Shown here piece by piece: positions 53,163 through 60,651 of a stretch of 60,651 bases of DNA. This DNA comes from Diplocloster modestus (GTDB lineage Bacteria; Bacillota; Clostridia; Lachnospirales; Lachnospiraceae). Position numbers and translations under genes: made by a program. The stretch spans positions 1 through 60,651 of the forward strand of contig NZ_JAHQCX010000029.1 of NCBI RefSeq assembly GCF_019042245.1, given 5' to 3'. The notes under the pieces are model-generated. The model ran no database searches, was not told the origin of the DNA, and saw only the letters and a list, made by a program, of their open reading frames with translations. Position 1 is the stretch's first letter, and every line of letters starts with the position of its first letter.

Positions 53163-54084
53163 GATACCGAACCGTCAGGCGATCTGCGATGTTCTGATAG
53201 AAAAAGCGAAAACCGATAAAGATATTGTCGTGCTGTGCAGTGATTCAAGGGGAAGCTCTTCCATGACTCCCTTTGCACAAGAATTCCCGGAGCAGTTTGT
53301 AGAGGTCGGAATCGCGGAACAGAATCTGGTTGGTATCGCCGCAGGACTTGCGAAATGCGGTAAAAAACCGTTTGCAGCCTCTCCGGCGAGCTTTCTTTCC
53401 ACCAGAAGCTACGAGCAGGTAAAGGTGGACTGCGCCTATTCCAACACAAATGTGAAGCTGATCGGTGTCAGCGGCGGGGTCAGCTACGGCGCGCTGGGGA
53501 TGAGCCATCATTCTGCGCAGGATATCGCGGCCATGTCGTCGGTTCCGAATATGCGCGTCTATCTTCCCAGCGACCGGTTCCAGACGGCAAAGCTGATAAA
53601 GGCCCTGCTGGAAGACGACAAACCCGCGTATATCCGTGTGGGCAGAAACCCGGTGGAGGATATCTACAGCGAGGAGTTCTGCCCCTTTGAGCTGAATAAG
53701 GCGAATCTGCTGGCAAAGGGCGAAGATGCGGCGGTCATAGCCTGCGGGGAGATGGTCAGGCCGGCGGTGGATGCGGCCAAAATGCTGGAAGCGGAAGGAA
53801 TCTATATCACGGTGCTGGATATGTACTGCCTGAAGCCCTTAGACCGGGAGGCGGTCCTTGAAGCGGCGGCCAGGACGAAATTGCTGGTGACCATGGAGGA
53901 GCATTCCCCGTTTGGCGGTCTTGGCGCTATGGTCAGCCAGCTTATCGGAAGCAGGGCTCCAAGAAAAGTCATTAACATGGCGCTTCCCGACGCGCCGGTG
54001 ATTACAGGAACTTCCGGCGAGGTATTTGAGCACTATGGGCTGAACGCAAATGGACTTGTGATAGTGATAAAGGAGAATTTGTAA
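53155..54084 (+). CDS. transketolase, C-terminal subunit
   Basis: This 309-residue protein contributes the pyrimidine-binding and C-terminal domains of the split transketolase. VGIAEQNLVGIAAGLA holds the catalytic Glu that activates the cofactor, MSHHSAQDIA and RVGR are typical substrate-side segments, and EEHSPFGGLG lies in the C-terminal domain. It is coupled to the N-terminal subunit by an ATG within its last codons. The kinase gene starts two bases after its stop. Confidence 0.92.
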   Translation: MNKIPNRQAICDVLIEKAKTDKDIVVLCSDSRGSSSMTPFAQEFPEQFVEVGIAEQNLVGIAAGLAKCGKKPFAASPASFLSTRSYEQVKVDCAYSNTNVKLIGVSGGVSYGALGMSHHSAQDIAAMSSVPNMRVYLPSDRFQTAKLIKALLEDDKPAYIRVGRNPVEDIYSEEFCPFELNKANLLAKGEDAAVIACGEMVRPAVDAAKMLEAEGIYITVLDMYCLKPLDREAVLEAAARTKLLVTMEEHSPFGGLGAMVSQLIGSRAPRKVINMALPDAPVITGTSGEVFEHYGLNANGLVIVIKENL

Positions 54085-54085
54085 A

Positions 54086-55567
54086 ATGGCCGGTTATGTA
54101 TTGGGGATTGATCAGAGTACCCAGGGAACCAAGGCATTACTGTTTGATGAAAACGGAACGCTGCTGTTTCGGGAAGATCTTTTGCACCGTCAGATTGTAA
54201 ATGATAAGGGATGGGTGGAGCACGATCCGGAGGAGATATACCAAAACGTGGTTCAGGTGGCAAAGAATCTCCTTGGAAAATCCGGCATCGACAAAGCCGG
54301 GATTCGGACGCTTGGAATCAGCAACCAGAGAGAGACGGCCGTGGCCTGGGACAGAGCGACGGGCAGACCGCTATCTATCGCCATAGTCTGGCAGTGTGCG
54401 CGGGCGTCCGGGATCTGTGAAGCCATAAAGGAACAGGATGATCTGATCCGCGACTGCACCGGACTGCCTTTGTCGCCCTACTTTTCAGCTGCAAAGTTTG
54501 CGTGGATTTTGCAGAATGTGGATGCCGCCCGTGAGTGCGCCCGGAGAGAAGAACTCTGCTGCGGAACGATCGACAGCTGGCTGATCTATAAGCTGACGAA
54601 AGGAAAGGTATTTAAGACGGATTATTCCAACGCGTCACGAACGCAATTATTTGATATCAGGAAATTAACGTGGAACTCTGAGCTGTGTGAGCTGTTTGGC
54701 ATCCCGATGTCCGCCTTAGCAGAAGTGTGCGATTCCGACAGCTATTTTGCGGAAACGGATCTTGACGGTTATCTTAAGGCGCCCATTCCCATCTGCGGCG
54801 TGCTGGGGGATTCCCACGGCGCGCTGTTCGGGCAGGGCTGCCATGAACCGGGAATGGTAAAAGCGACCTACGGAACCGGAACCTCTATTATGTTGAATGT
54901 AGGGGAGGAATATATCCGAAGCAGACACGGATTAGCAGCCTCTCTGGCCTGGAAGATCGGCGGTAAGGTGAATTATGTGCTGGAAGGCAATATCAATTAT
55001 ACCGGCGCGGTTATCTCCTGGATGAAGGATGATATGCACCTGATCGCATCGCCTCAGGAAGCGGAAGAACAGGCATGCCGGGCCAATCCGGCGGATGAGG
55101 CAGTGCTGGTTCCGGGCTTTACCGGACTGTCGGCGCCCTGGTGGAAAGATGACGCGAGAGCGGTGCTGGCGGGGATGAGCAGACTCACCGGAAAGGCGGA
55201 AGTGATAAAAGCCGGGTTGGAGAGTATCGCTTATCAGATCGTTGATGTGCTGCAGGCCATGACGCAGGATTACGGCAAAAGTATCGTGGAGCTTCGCGTG
55301 GATGGCGGAGCTACAAGAAACGGTTATCTGATGCAGTTCCAGAGCGATCTGCTGTGCGCAGCCGTGTGCGTGGCAGAGAATGAGGAACTGTCCGGTATAG
55401 GAGCGGCTTATCTGGCCGGGATTACGGCGGGAATCTATGATAAAAGGGAGATCTTCTCCCGGCAGAGTTTTACCCGGTTTGAGAATCAGATGGATGAGAA
55501 AGTAAGAGTTCGCAGGTTAAGACTCTGGAGAAAGGCGGTGGAAATGGTACTAAACGAGGTCCCATAA
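54086..55567 (+). CDS. FGGY-family carbohydrate kinase (xylulokinase-like)
   Basis: This 493-residue kinase phosphorylates a sugar, most likely the ketose made by the isomerase at 50918. The first ATPase lobe begins GIDQSTQGTKALLFD, the substrate-binding region has GTIDSWLIYKLTKG, and the second lobe has YGTGTSIMLNVG and VDGGATRNGYLMQFQ. It looks closest to glycerol kinase/xylulokinase branches. With the transketolase immediately upstream, a ketopentose phosphate that transketolase can cleave is the expected product. The exact sugar is not readable. Confidence 0.9.
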   Translation: MAGYVLGIDQSTQGTKALLFDENGTLLFREDLLHRQIVNDKGWVEHDPEEIYQNVVQVAKNLLGKSGIDKAGIRTLGISNQRETAVAWDRATGRPLSIAIVWQCARASGICEAIKEQDDLIRDCTGLPLSPYFSAAKFAWILQNVDAARECARREELCCGTIDSWLIYKLTKGKVFKTDYSNASRTQLFDIRKLTWNSELCELFGIPMSALAEVCDSDSYFAETDLDGYLKAPIPICGVLGDSHGALFGQGCHEPGMVKATYGTGTSIMLNVGEEYIRSRHGLAASLAWKIGGKVNYVLEGNINYTGAVISWMKDDMHLIASPQEAEEQACRANPADEAVLVPGFTGLSAPWWKDDARAVLAGMSRLTGKAEVIKAGLESIAYQIVDVLQAMTQDYGKSIVELRVDGGATRNGYLMQFQSDLLCAAVCVAENEELSGIGAAYLAGITAGIYDKREIFSRQSFTRFENQMDEKVRVRRLRLWRKAVEMVLNEVP

Positions 55568-55612
55568 TGATAAGCTGTTAGGAGGAGGTGTATCTTGTGT
55601 TCCGGGATACGT

Positions 55613-55636
55613 GCGTGTCATCAGTCAGAGACACGC
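55613..55636 (+). other. small stem-loop before the membrane hydrolase
   Basis: GCGTGTC (55613-55619) pairs with GACACGC (55630-55636) in the 132-base gap after the kinase gene. No T run follows. It may mark the end of the four-gene catabolic transcript or modulate read-through into the hydrolase gene. Confidence 0.4.
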
Positions 55637-55699
55637 GGCAGAGTGTCGGCATCTGAAACTACTGTGTTCAACTTTTGAGGATTAGGAGGGAAATAGGGA

Positions 55700-57850
55700 A
55701 TGAATAGGATTAAGAACTATAAAAATCAAGTTCTGTTAGCAGTATGTCTTATTGTGATTATGATATGCGGACTTATCATATCGGCGGTTAAAACGGATAA
55801 CGGCAATATTACGGTCAAAGAAGTAGTGATCTCTCCCTACGGAGCAGATCTTGCGATGTCAATGTATATGCCGGATTCCGCCCTGGAAACGGATGACAGC
55901 GGTAACTTTGTAAATGCGGATACCTATCCGGCTGTGATTATAAACTCTGGTTACACGGAAAACAGAGCCTGTCTGGATAATGTATCCATTGAGCTTGCCA
56001 GGCGGGGATTTGTAGTGGCGCAGTTTGATATGTACGGGCACGGCAAGAGTGACACGACCGCCACAAGGGGCTATGGAAATGTGCCGGATCCTTTTGGGGA
56101 TGACATGGCGCTGTTGGGCGCTTATGATGTGCTGGATTATCTCAGAAGCCTGGGCTTTGTGGATCAAACCCGGATCGGGATGGTGGGACACTCTCTGGGC
56201 GGCAGCGCCGTTGGAGCGATGGCGGCGAGTACAGCCGGATTTTATACGCTGCAGGATCAGCTTCTTAATCTGCTGCACGACGAATTCGGCCTTCCGATAT
56301 CCGCAGAGCAGGTGACAGCACAAGATGCGGACTCCATTGCAAATGAGAAGCTGGATGAAAAGCAGCGGATTCTATACGAGACGAGAAAAGCAGAGATTAC
56401 AAAAGAATACGGCCTGGGAGTGCGCAATGTGATTGTCCTGGATGCGGACGTTGGATTCAGCGCCCCCAAGGAGGTCGAGGTTGCCGGGAATCCGGTTTGG
56501 CGGGATGTACAGGCGAATTTTGCATTATTTGCCAACATAAGCGGCGGACTCTCAAAGGGAATCAAGGACAAAGATTATTGCCTCAGCTCAGAATCTGTGC
56601 TTGGAATTATGGGCCTGAGTACAAAAGCAGAGCGGAATACCTGGTACTCCGTTCAGCTCTCGGGAACTGCGGTGAAGGAGGAGAGCACGGCGGTATTAGA
56701 CTTCTATACCAGCCCATCGGATGAGACAATCCAAAAACTGGCGGACTCCCATAGCCTCAGAGTTCTGGTCCAGCCTAAGGGCTGGCATGCATTTACCTAC
56801 ATTTCCGGTGAGACGGCGACGGCCGCGGTGCAGTTTTTTACGACGACCCTTACATATGATAATGGGAAGCTGGCGGTTGGGGTCAATGCGGCAAGCGCAG
56901 CGCCTGCTTCAACAGGCAGCTGGAAGATCAAGGAGGCGGCAAGCGGGTTCGCATTTATTGCCCTGCTGCTTATGATTATGCCCCTCGTCAACCTGCTTCT
57001 TGACAGCCGTATGTTTCAAAGTATGCATAACACTCCAAGCGAGCCGCTTCATACGAAAATTACGCCAGCCCTTGTGATTACCACGCTGATCACGATATTT
57101 GTACCGATGTTCTTATATTCCAAAGGCGTGGGGTGGGCGATGAATGTAAAAGCCAGTCCGCTCTCTACGATCCAGATTGCAACCCAGACGGCCTTCTGGG
57201 CCGCGCTGATGGCGCTGATGATTCTGGCCTTGATAGTTGTAAAATATTATGCATATGATAAGAAACGGATGGGCGTTTGCTTCCGGGAGATGTATGGTCT
57301 GAAGATAAGCTGGAAAAATATAGGGAAAAGTATCGTATTAGGACTTGTGATTTTCGCCGTGATCGCTGTGCTGCTCCAATGCTTCTATACCTGTTTTCAC
57401 GCTGCGAACATGAAGGTCACGCTGCTAGGAAAGATTATGTATGCGGCGCTTGCGGATCACCAATATTACAGTTATTTCCTATATGCACTGTATTTCTTCC
57501 CGTTCTATCTCATAAACAGCATGCTAGTGAATTCCTTCCGGTTTAAGAACATGAGCGAGAAGAAGAATATGATAATCGTGGGGGCAGTGAACTGCAGCGG
57601 AATGTTACTCCTGGCGGTGTGCCAGATTATCTTCGGACTTTATATGAAAGGGTCGCCGCTGCTGCCGACAGTTCCGGGAACATCGGCTACGATTTATAAT
57701 ATCCCGTTCTTCTGCCTGATGCTGTTCGTATCGACCATATTTACGCGCAAATTATACGTAAAGACCGGTTCTTCCATTCCGGGCGCGATTCTGAACGTTT
57801 TGGTTTTCACGTTCCCGGCTGTACAGTCCTATGCGTATTTCGTACTATAA
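55700..57850 (+). CDS. membrane-bound alpha/beta hydrolase with C-terminal helical domain
   Basis: This 716-residue protein starts after TTAGGAGGG. A membrane helix (residues 11-29) is followed by an outward-facing alpha/beta hydrolase domain with the nucleophile elbow GHSLGGS (S165), oxyanion-region FDMYGHGKSD and a likely catalytic His in KGWHAF near residue 356. From about residue 413 on there are some seven hydrophobic segments with no recognised family. The fusion of an exported hydrolase to a polytopic module suggests ester removal coupled to the membrane. It may be unrelated to the sugar operon upstream. Confidence 0.78.
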   Translation: MNRIKNYKNQVLLAVCLIVIMICGLIISAVKTDNGNITVKEVVISPYGADLAMSMYMPDSALETDDSGNFVNADTYPAVIINSGYTENRACLDNVSIELARRGFVVAQFDMYGHGKSDTTATRGYGNVPDPFGDDMALLGAYDVLDYLRSLGFVDQTRIGMVGHSLGGSAVGAMAASTAGFYTLQDQLLNLLHDEFGLPISAEQVTAQDADSIANEKLDEKQRILYETRKAEITKEYGLGVRNVIVLDADVGFSAPKEVEVAGNPVWRDVQANFALFANISGGLSKGIKDKDYCLSSESVLGIMGLSTKAERNTWYSVQLSGTAVKEESTAVLDFYTSPSDETIQKLADSHSLRVLVQPKGWHAFTYISGETATAAVQFFTTTLTYDNGKLAVGVNAASAAPASTGSWKIKEAASGFAFIALLLMIMPLVNLLLDSRMFQSMHNTPSEPLHTKITPALVITTLITIFVPMFLYSKGVGWAMNVKASPLSTIQIATQTAFWAALMALMILALIVVKYYAYDKKRMGVCFREMYGLKISWKNIGKSIVLGLVIFAVIAVLLQCFYTCFHAANMKVTLLGKIMYAALADHQYYSYFLYALYFFPFYLINSMLVNSFRFKNMSEKKNMIIVGAVNCSGMLLLAVCQIIFGLYMKGSPLLPTVPGTSATIYNIPFFCLMLFVSTIFTRKLYVKTGSSIPGAILNVLVFTFPAVQSYAYFVL

Positions 57851-57878
57851 CATAAAATATATTTGATCTACAAAGGAA

Positions 57879-57924
57879 GCTGCCGCTTCTCGATTTTTAA
57901 TCGTTGAAGCGACAGCCCCTTTTT
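57879..57924. terminator. bidirectional terminator
   Basis: GCTGCCGCTTC (57879-57889) and GAAGCGACAGC (57906-57916) pair with one mismatch, extended by CGAT/ATCG towards the loop, and CCCCTTTTT follows. It separates the plus-strand hydrolase from the minus-strand Rpn gene. Confidence 0.75.
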
Positions 57925-57962
57925 CCTTTAAAAACACAATTCCGGTAACGATTTAGCAAAAA

Positions 57963-59075
57963 TTAATCCTTTAATAATTGCGCAAACTCTTCTGAAGTAA
58001 TTCCAAGCTGTCTGGAAACTTTTTCAATATCGTTATTTACAGCAAAAAGTTTTAAAGCTTTCCGGAGTTTGGAGTTTTCCTCCATCACGACTTCTTTTTC
58101 CTGTTGAGCCACTTCTTTTTCCTGTTGAGCCACTTCTTTTTCCTGTTGAGCGGCTTCTTTTTCCCGCTGGGCGGCTTCCTTCTCCTGTTGAGCTGCCTCG
58201 TTCTCCCGCCGGGCTGCCTCGTTCTCCCGCCGAGCCGCTTCATTCTCCCGCTGCATAGCCTCCAGACGCTTACGGTGTTCATATTCTATCTCGTCAATAT
58301 CCAGCACCAACGCATCCTCAATCATTTCCATATAACCTCCTTCCTCCAGCTCCCCGTACTTCTCATAGATATGTTGAAAAAGTTTCCGGGTCAGACTCAT
58401 CAGTACTCTGGCATCATTCTTCGTTATGTTGCCTAACCGTTCATTCTCTCTGATGCTTCCTATTATATCATGGAGTACCAGCTCTTTCAATGCTTCCATA
58501 TTTTGGGGTGTGCGTGCTTTTTGGAGGTTTTTCCTAAGCCGCAGAAGTTGGAAAGGAATTAAGATAACCATTTTTCTCTGGTTTAAACTCCCGAGATCTT
58601 CGGACAGATATTTTAATACGGGGACTTGGTATCGATAACATCCCTGGCTGCCAAAATGAATCTGAAGAGTCTGGCAATCTGGGATGTTTTCCGTGTTTTC
58701 GTCCAGATAAACTATGAGGGGATCTGGAAAATAGAGATCTTCCCATCCGCTCCGGCGTTTCATGGCCTGATTATATCCATATTCAAACATCCGTACTACG
58801 ATGTGCTTATCCCAGGAGATCTGAGCCTCAAAATGATAGCTGTCCGTACCGTTCACTGTCAGGACCGCATCGGCCAGCGTACGCCTTAATGCGTCATTCA
58901 CATGCTCCGACATATTATATTGAATCTTGCTGTCCAGTGGATAATCCGTATGAAAGCAGCCGTTGATCATACTGATGACAGCCTGCGTGGAGAGCATGAG
59001 TATTCGCTTGAATATTTTGTCATAGATATGATAGATACCGCTATAAGCCTGGGTTTCTTTTGTGTTTTCCGCCAT
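57963..59075 (-). CDS. Rpn-family PD-(D/E)XK nuclease/putative transposase
   Basis: This 370-residue protein belongs to the recombination-promoting nuclease (RpnA-like) family, whose members cut DNA and have been linked to recombination and phage defence. Residues 17-150 hold the nuclease fold: YDKIFKRIL, then D in LADAVLTVNG and YHFEAQISWD (E-x-Q core of PD-(D/E)XK enzymes). Residues about 275-330 are eight seven-residue repeats (EAARREN, EAAQQEK types) predicted to form a coiled coil. A C-terminal helix ends in LGITSEEFAQLLKD. It stands alone between convergent and divergent neighbours, with a 460-base upstream gap. Confidence 0.88.
   Translation of the reverse strand: MAENTKETQAYSGIYHIYDKIFKRILMLSTQAVISMINGCFHTDYPLDSKIQYNMSEHVNDALRRTLADAVLTVNGTDSYHFEAQISWDKHIVVRMFEYGYNQAMKRRSGWEDLYFPDPLIVYLDENTENIPDCQTLQIHFGSQGCYRYQVPVLKYLSEDLGSLNQRKMVILIPFQLLRLRKNLQKARTPQNMEALKELVLHDIIGSIRENERLGNITKNDARVLMSLTRKLFQHIYEKYGELEEGGYMEMIEDALVLDIDEIEYEHRKRLEAMQRENEAARRENEAARRENEAAQQEKEAAQREKEAAQQEKEVAQQEKEVAQQEKEVVMEENSKLRKALKLFAVNNDIEKVSRQLGITSEEFAQLLKD
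58091..58258. repeat. 21-bp minisatellite inside Rpn gene (eight units)
   Basis: Eight consecutive 21-base units of the type CTTCTTTTTCCTGTTGAGCCA run from 58091 to 58258, the first three nearly identical and the later ones diverged. Each encodes one seven-residue coiled-coil repeat, so unit gain or loss changes coiled-coil length without shifting frame. Confidence 0.9.
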
Positions 59076-59261
59076 ATTCCTGCCTTTCTTCCTAAGAAAA
59101 CTAATAGACCGGTCAATCCAGCTTCAGGTTATCTGGATTCATAGGCATCCCTCCTTATTCACATTATCCGTGTTGGAAATCTTCTCCGAATGGAAAGAAC
59201 ATCTGTAAGACTTACAGATAAAATTACCATACCATATTCCCAAGGTTATGTATAGTAAATT

Positions 59262-59370
59262 CTTTACTTTTACTTACTTACTTTTACTTGCCACTTTTAC
59301 TTAGAATCAGCGTGAATCAGCGTAAATGAAAGAGCTTAGAATTCATGAGCTTAGAATGAAAGAGCTTAAA
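59262..59370. repeat. short direct repeats upstream of TetR gene
   Basis: The gap 59076-59467 holds TTACTT repeats (59262-59302), a tandem GAATCAGCGT (59304-59313 and 59314-59323) and repeated ATGAAAGAGCTTA at 59327 and 59357 with a partial ATGAGCTTAGA between. There is no believable gene. The repeats look like slipped or recombination-worn intergenic DNA next to the Rpn nuclease gene. Confidence 0.65.
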
Positions 59371-59467
59371 TTTACGGGAGCTTGGGGAACCGCAATTTGT
59401 TTGTACAACATGCCTGTGTTGTCTGTATTTACCAAAAATAACGCCGTCATTTTGTATAATAAGTTGA

Positions 59468-59518
59468 TTGGCATTACAGTTCGGAGTTTCTATAATACAC
59501 TTATGGGACATGTGTCCC
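59468..59518 (+). promoter_or_regulatory. TetR promoter with overlapping operator
   Basis: TTGGCA (59468-59473) and a consensus TATAAT (59491-59496) are 17 bases apart. GGGACA-TG-TGTCCC (59505-59518) covers the predicted transcription start. The same inverted repeat recurs before the GH3 gene at 60211-60224, so it is very probably the TetR operator. The promoter shows that codons upstream of 59536 are not translated. Confidence 0.8.
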
Positions 59519-59535
59519 GAATTGGGAGAAGAACT

Positions 59536-60158
59536 ATGAGAGAGTTGACACAAACAGATTTAGGAATTCTTGAGGTTGCCCGGAAGCTGTTTTTGGAACA
59601 GGGTATTATGCGGACGGAGATGAAGGATATCGCGCACAGGATGGGCTGCAGCCGGAGCACCCTATACCGGCATTTTGCCAGCAAAGATGAGATTCTTATG
59701 GTGCTGGCAACAAATGCCATCATTATGTTCAATGCCGCTGTGCAGATACCGGACAGTCTACGGTTCGTATGTGGTTTTGACGCGCTGGAATGGCAGTTGA
59801 ATTCTTTGATGGAGACATTGATTTCTCATGTGGAGGATGTAACTTTTCTAAGGGACTTCGACTGCTTATTTACTAAAAGCTATCCTTATGTTCAGGACTT
59901 GGGCAATCGGAATGGCTGGCCATCACTTCCGGCTCCAGAAAAGCCCTGGTGAAAAGTTTTTTTCGCGGGATAGAAGATCACAGTATCAGACCCCTCGAAG
60001 ACCCGGCTCTGGCGGCAACAACGGTGGGACACTGCCTGATGGCTATGGCGCAAAGGATTATGCCCCGTGAGCCTCTGTTTATTGAAGAACATGGATACGG
60101 GCAGGAAATGCTGCGTTGTCAGGTAAAGCTGATGCTGGCGGCGCTGCGGCAGTATTAA
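59536..60158 (+). pseudogene. TetR-family regulator, frameshifted
   Basis: The gene starts at the ATG after TTGGGAGAAG. Residues 1-60 form a TetR DNA-binding domain (LGILEVARKLFLEQG, MGCSRSTLYRHFASKDEIL). Sequence agrees with a ligand domain to about SYPYVQDL (near 59900); there the frame is lost and the original frame stops at 59952. The missing part continues in another frame as GQSEWLAITSGSRKALVKSFF to a natural end at 60158 (LMLAALRQY). A single missing base near 59895-59905 explains this; the full protein would have about 207 residues. It may be a true mutation or a sequencing error. Confidence 0.85.
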
Positions 60159-60210
60159 GCAATAAGAGTAAGTTGCCGGTACGATCCGGTAATTTATTTT
60201 GCCACTTAAC

Positions 60211-60224
60211 GGGACAAGTGTCCC
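60211..60224 (+). promoter_or_regulatory. TetR operator before GH3 gene
   Basis: GGGACA-AG-TGTCCC, flanked by C and G, repeats the inverted repeat found over the TetR promoter. It lies 35 bases before the GH3 start codon and would place the glycosidase under the same repressor. Confidence 0.75.
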
Positions 60225-60259
60225 GTGACAAGAAAAAATGAAAGGTTGGGATTAAAATA

Positions 60260-60640
60260 ATGGATGTAGAACGAATCCCGTCTCAGATGACACTGGAAGA
60301 AAAAGCGGGACTGTGCTCCGGGGAAGACGCCTGGAGTACCAAAGCGGTAGAACGGCTGGGTATTCCGGCGGTCAAGGTGAGTGACGGCCCCCACGGGCTG
60401 CGGGTACAGTGTGAAAACGATAACAACTTATTCCGGGAAGCACAAGAAGCCGTGTGTTTTCCCAACGGTTGTGCGCTGGCGGCCAGCTTTGATAAGGATC
60501 TTATAAAGCAGGTGGGCGATGCGATCGGAAGGGAAGCCCAGGCCCTCGGGAGCCAGACAGTACTGGGGCCGGCGGTGAATCAATGTCAGTTAGTTAAGCT
60601 CATAGGGTATTCAATCTATGAGGGTCTAACTAAAATTTAA
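60260..60640 (+). pseudogene. GH3 beta-glucosidase, N-terminal fragment, interrupted
   Basis: The first ~107 residues match the start of GH3 glycosidases: MTLEEKAGLCSG, KVSDGPHGLR (substrate-contacting region) and EAQALGSQTVLGPAVN. After GPAVN (about 60580), where the family continues with the active-site loop, the sequence changes to an unrelated AT-rich stretch and stops at 60640. The remaining two thirds of the gene would lie beyond an inserted element to the right of the window. The start follows AAAGGTTGGG. The TetR operator upstream shows that it belonged to the TetR regulon. Confidence 0.85.
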
Positions 60641-60651
60641 AAATTTTGTAT
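60581..60651. mobile_element. probable mobile-element end inserted in GH3 gene
   Basis: Just after the break in GH3 similarity, AGTTAG (60588-60593) pairs with CTAACT (60626-60631) and CTCATAG (60599-60605) with CTATGAG (60616-60622), forming a two-part hairpin, followed by AT-rich DNA to the window end. A subterminal hairpin at the end of an element inserted in a coding region resembles the left end of IS200/IS605-type elements. No transposase or TnpB lies inside the window, so the type is inference. Confidence 0.5.

Noticed and set aside
58091..58258. Possible CRISPR or intergenic satellite
   Set aside because: The units are contiguous 21-mers lying in frame inside the Rpn gene and encode coiled-coil repeats.
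59326..59535. Extended N terminus for the TetR protein
   Set aside because: A consensus promoter and operator lie within this stretch, and the ATG at 59536 has a good ribosome binding site directly before the DNA-binding domain.
60581..60651. Group II intron 5' end
   Set aside because: The boundary lacks a GTGYG-type start; the nested hairpin favours an insertion-sequence end.

Overview
The window looks like a chromosomal segment of a gut-type Clostridia, most likely Lachnospiraceae. Four things support this: the 23S rRNA 3' end at the left edge; three two-component pairs of the YesM (histidine kinase)/YesN (REC + AraC regulator) kind, each linked to a sugar ABC transporter; strong Shine-Dalgarno sites with some GTG and TTG starts; and Rpn-type and YolD / Y-family polymerase gene families common in that group. 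Genus cannot be fixed from what I can see.

Layout. (1) 1-8760: end of an rRNA operon, then an AraC-type response regulator, a zinc alcohol dehydrogenase, its sensor kinase, and a ribose-type (CUT2) transporter (binding lipoprotein, double ATPase, permease). (2) 8923-9075: a tRNA-Trp gene complete with promoter and terminator. (3) 9268-22146: a sensor/regulator pair divergent from a second CUT2 transporter with two different permeases, followed by a GH116 glycosidase, a ribokinase and a nucleoside-hydrolase-like protein. (4) 22291-29589, minus strand: LacI regulator, CUT1 transporter and GH38 alpha-mannosidase. (5) 29930-39574: sensor/regulator pair, CUT1 transporter, GH29 alpha-L-fucosidase and a Cys-type sulfatase, a set suited to sulfated fucosylated host glycans. 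(6) 39738-43858, minus strand: OmpR-type regulator, peptide-immunity-type ABC transporter (ATPase and two ABC-2 permeases) and VanS-like kinase. (7) 44051-44204: a candidate structured RNA. (8) 44383-47784: lipoprotein, truncated LemA, clostripain-family lipoprotein. (9) 47820-49721: a gene graveyard with remnants of a GH78 rhamnosidase, a membrane protein, an Rpn nuclease, YolD and a Y-family DNA polymerase. (10) 49724-57850: LacI regulator divergent from a FucI-like isomerase, split transketolase, FGGY kinase and a membrane alpha/beta hydrolase. (11) 57963-60651: an Rpn nuclease with a 21-bp minisatellite, a frameshifted TetR gene, and a GH3 glycosidase gene broken by what looks like a palindromic mobile-element end.

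How it works together. Most of the window is a series of self-contained catabolic loci, each with its own sensor or repressor, uptake system and intracellular enzymes. Each takes in short glycans or glycosides, trims them with a glycosidase (GH116, GH38, GH29, GH3) and feeds sugars to central metabolism. The two loci whose biochemistry is least predictable from known families are 12767-22146 (glycosidase + ribokinase + nucleoside hydrolase) and 50918-57850 (aldose-ketose isomerase + kinase + split transketolase + membrane hydrolase). They are the best candidates for undescribed pathways. The most unexpected non-protein element is the rod-like RNA candidate at 44051-44204.
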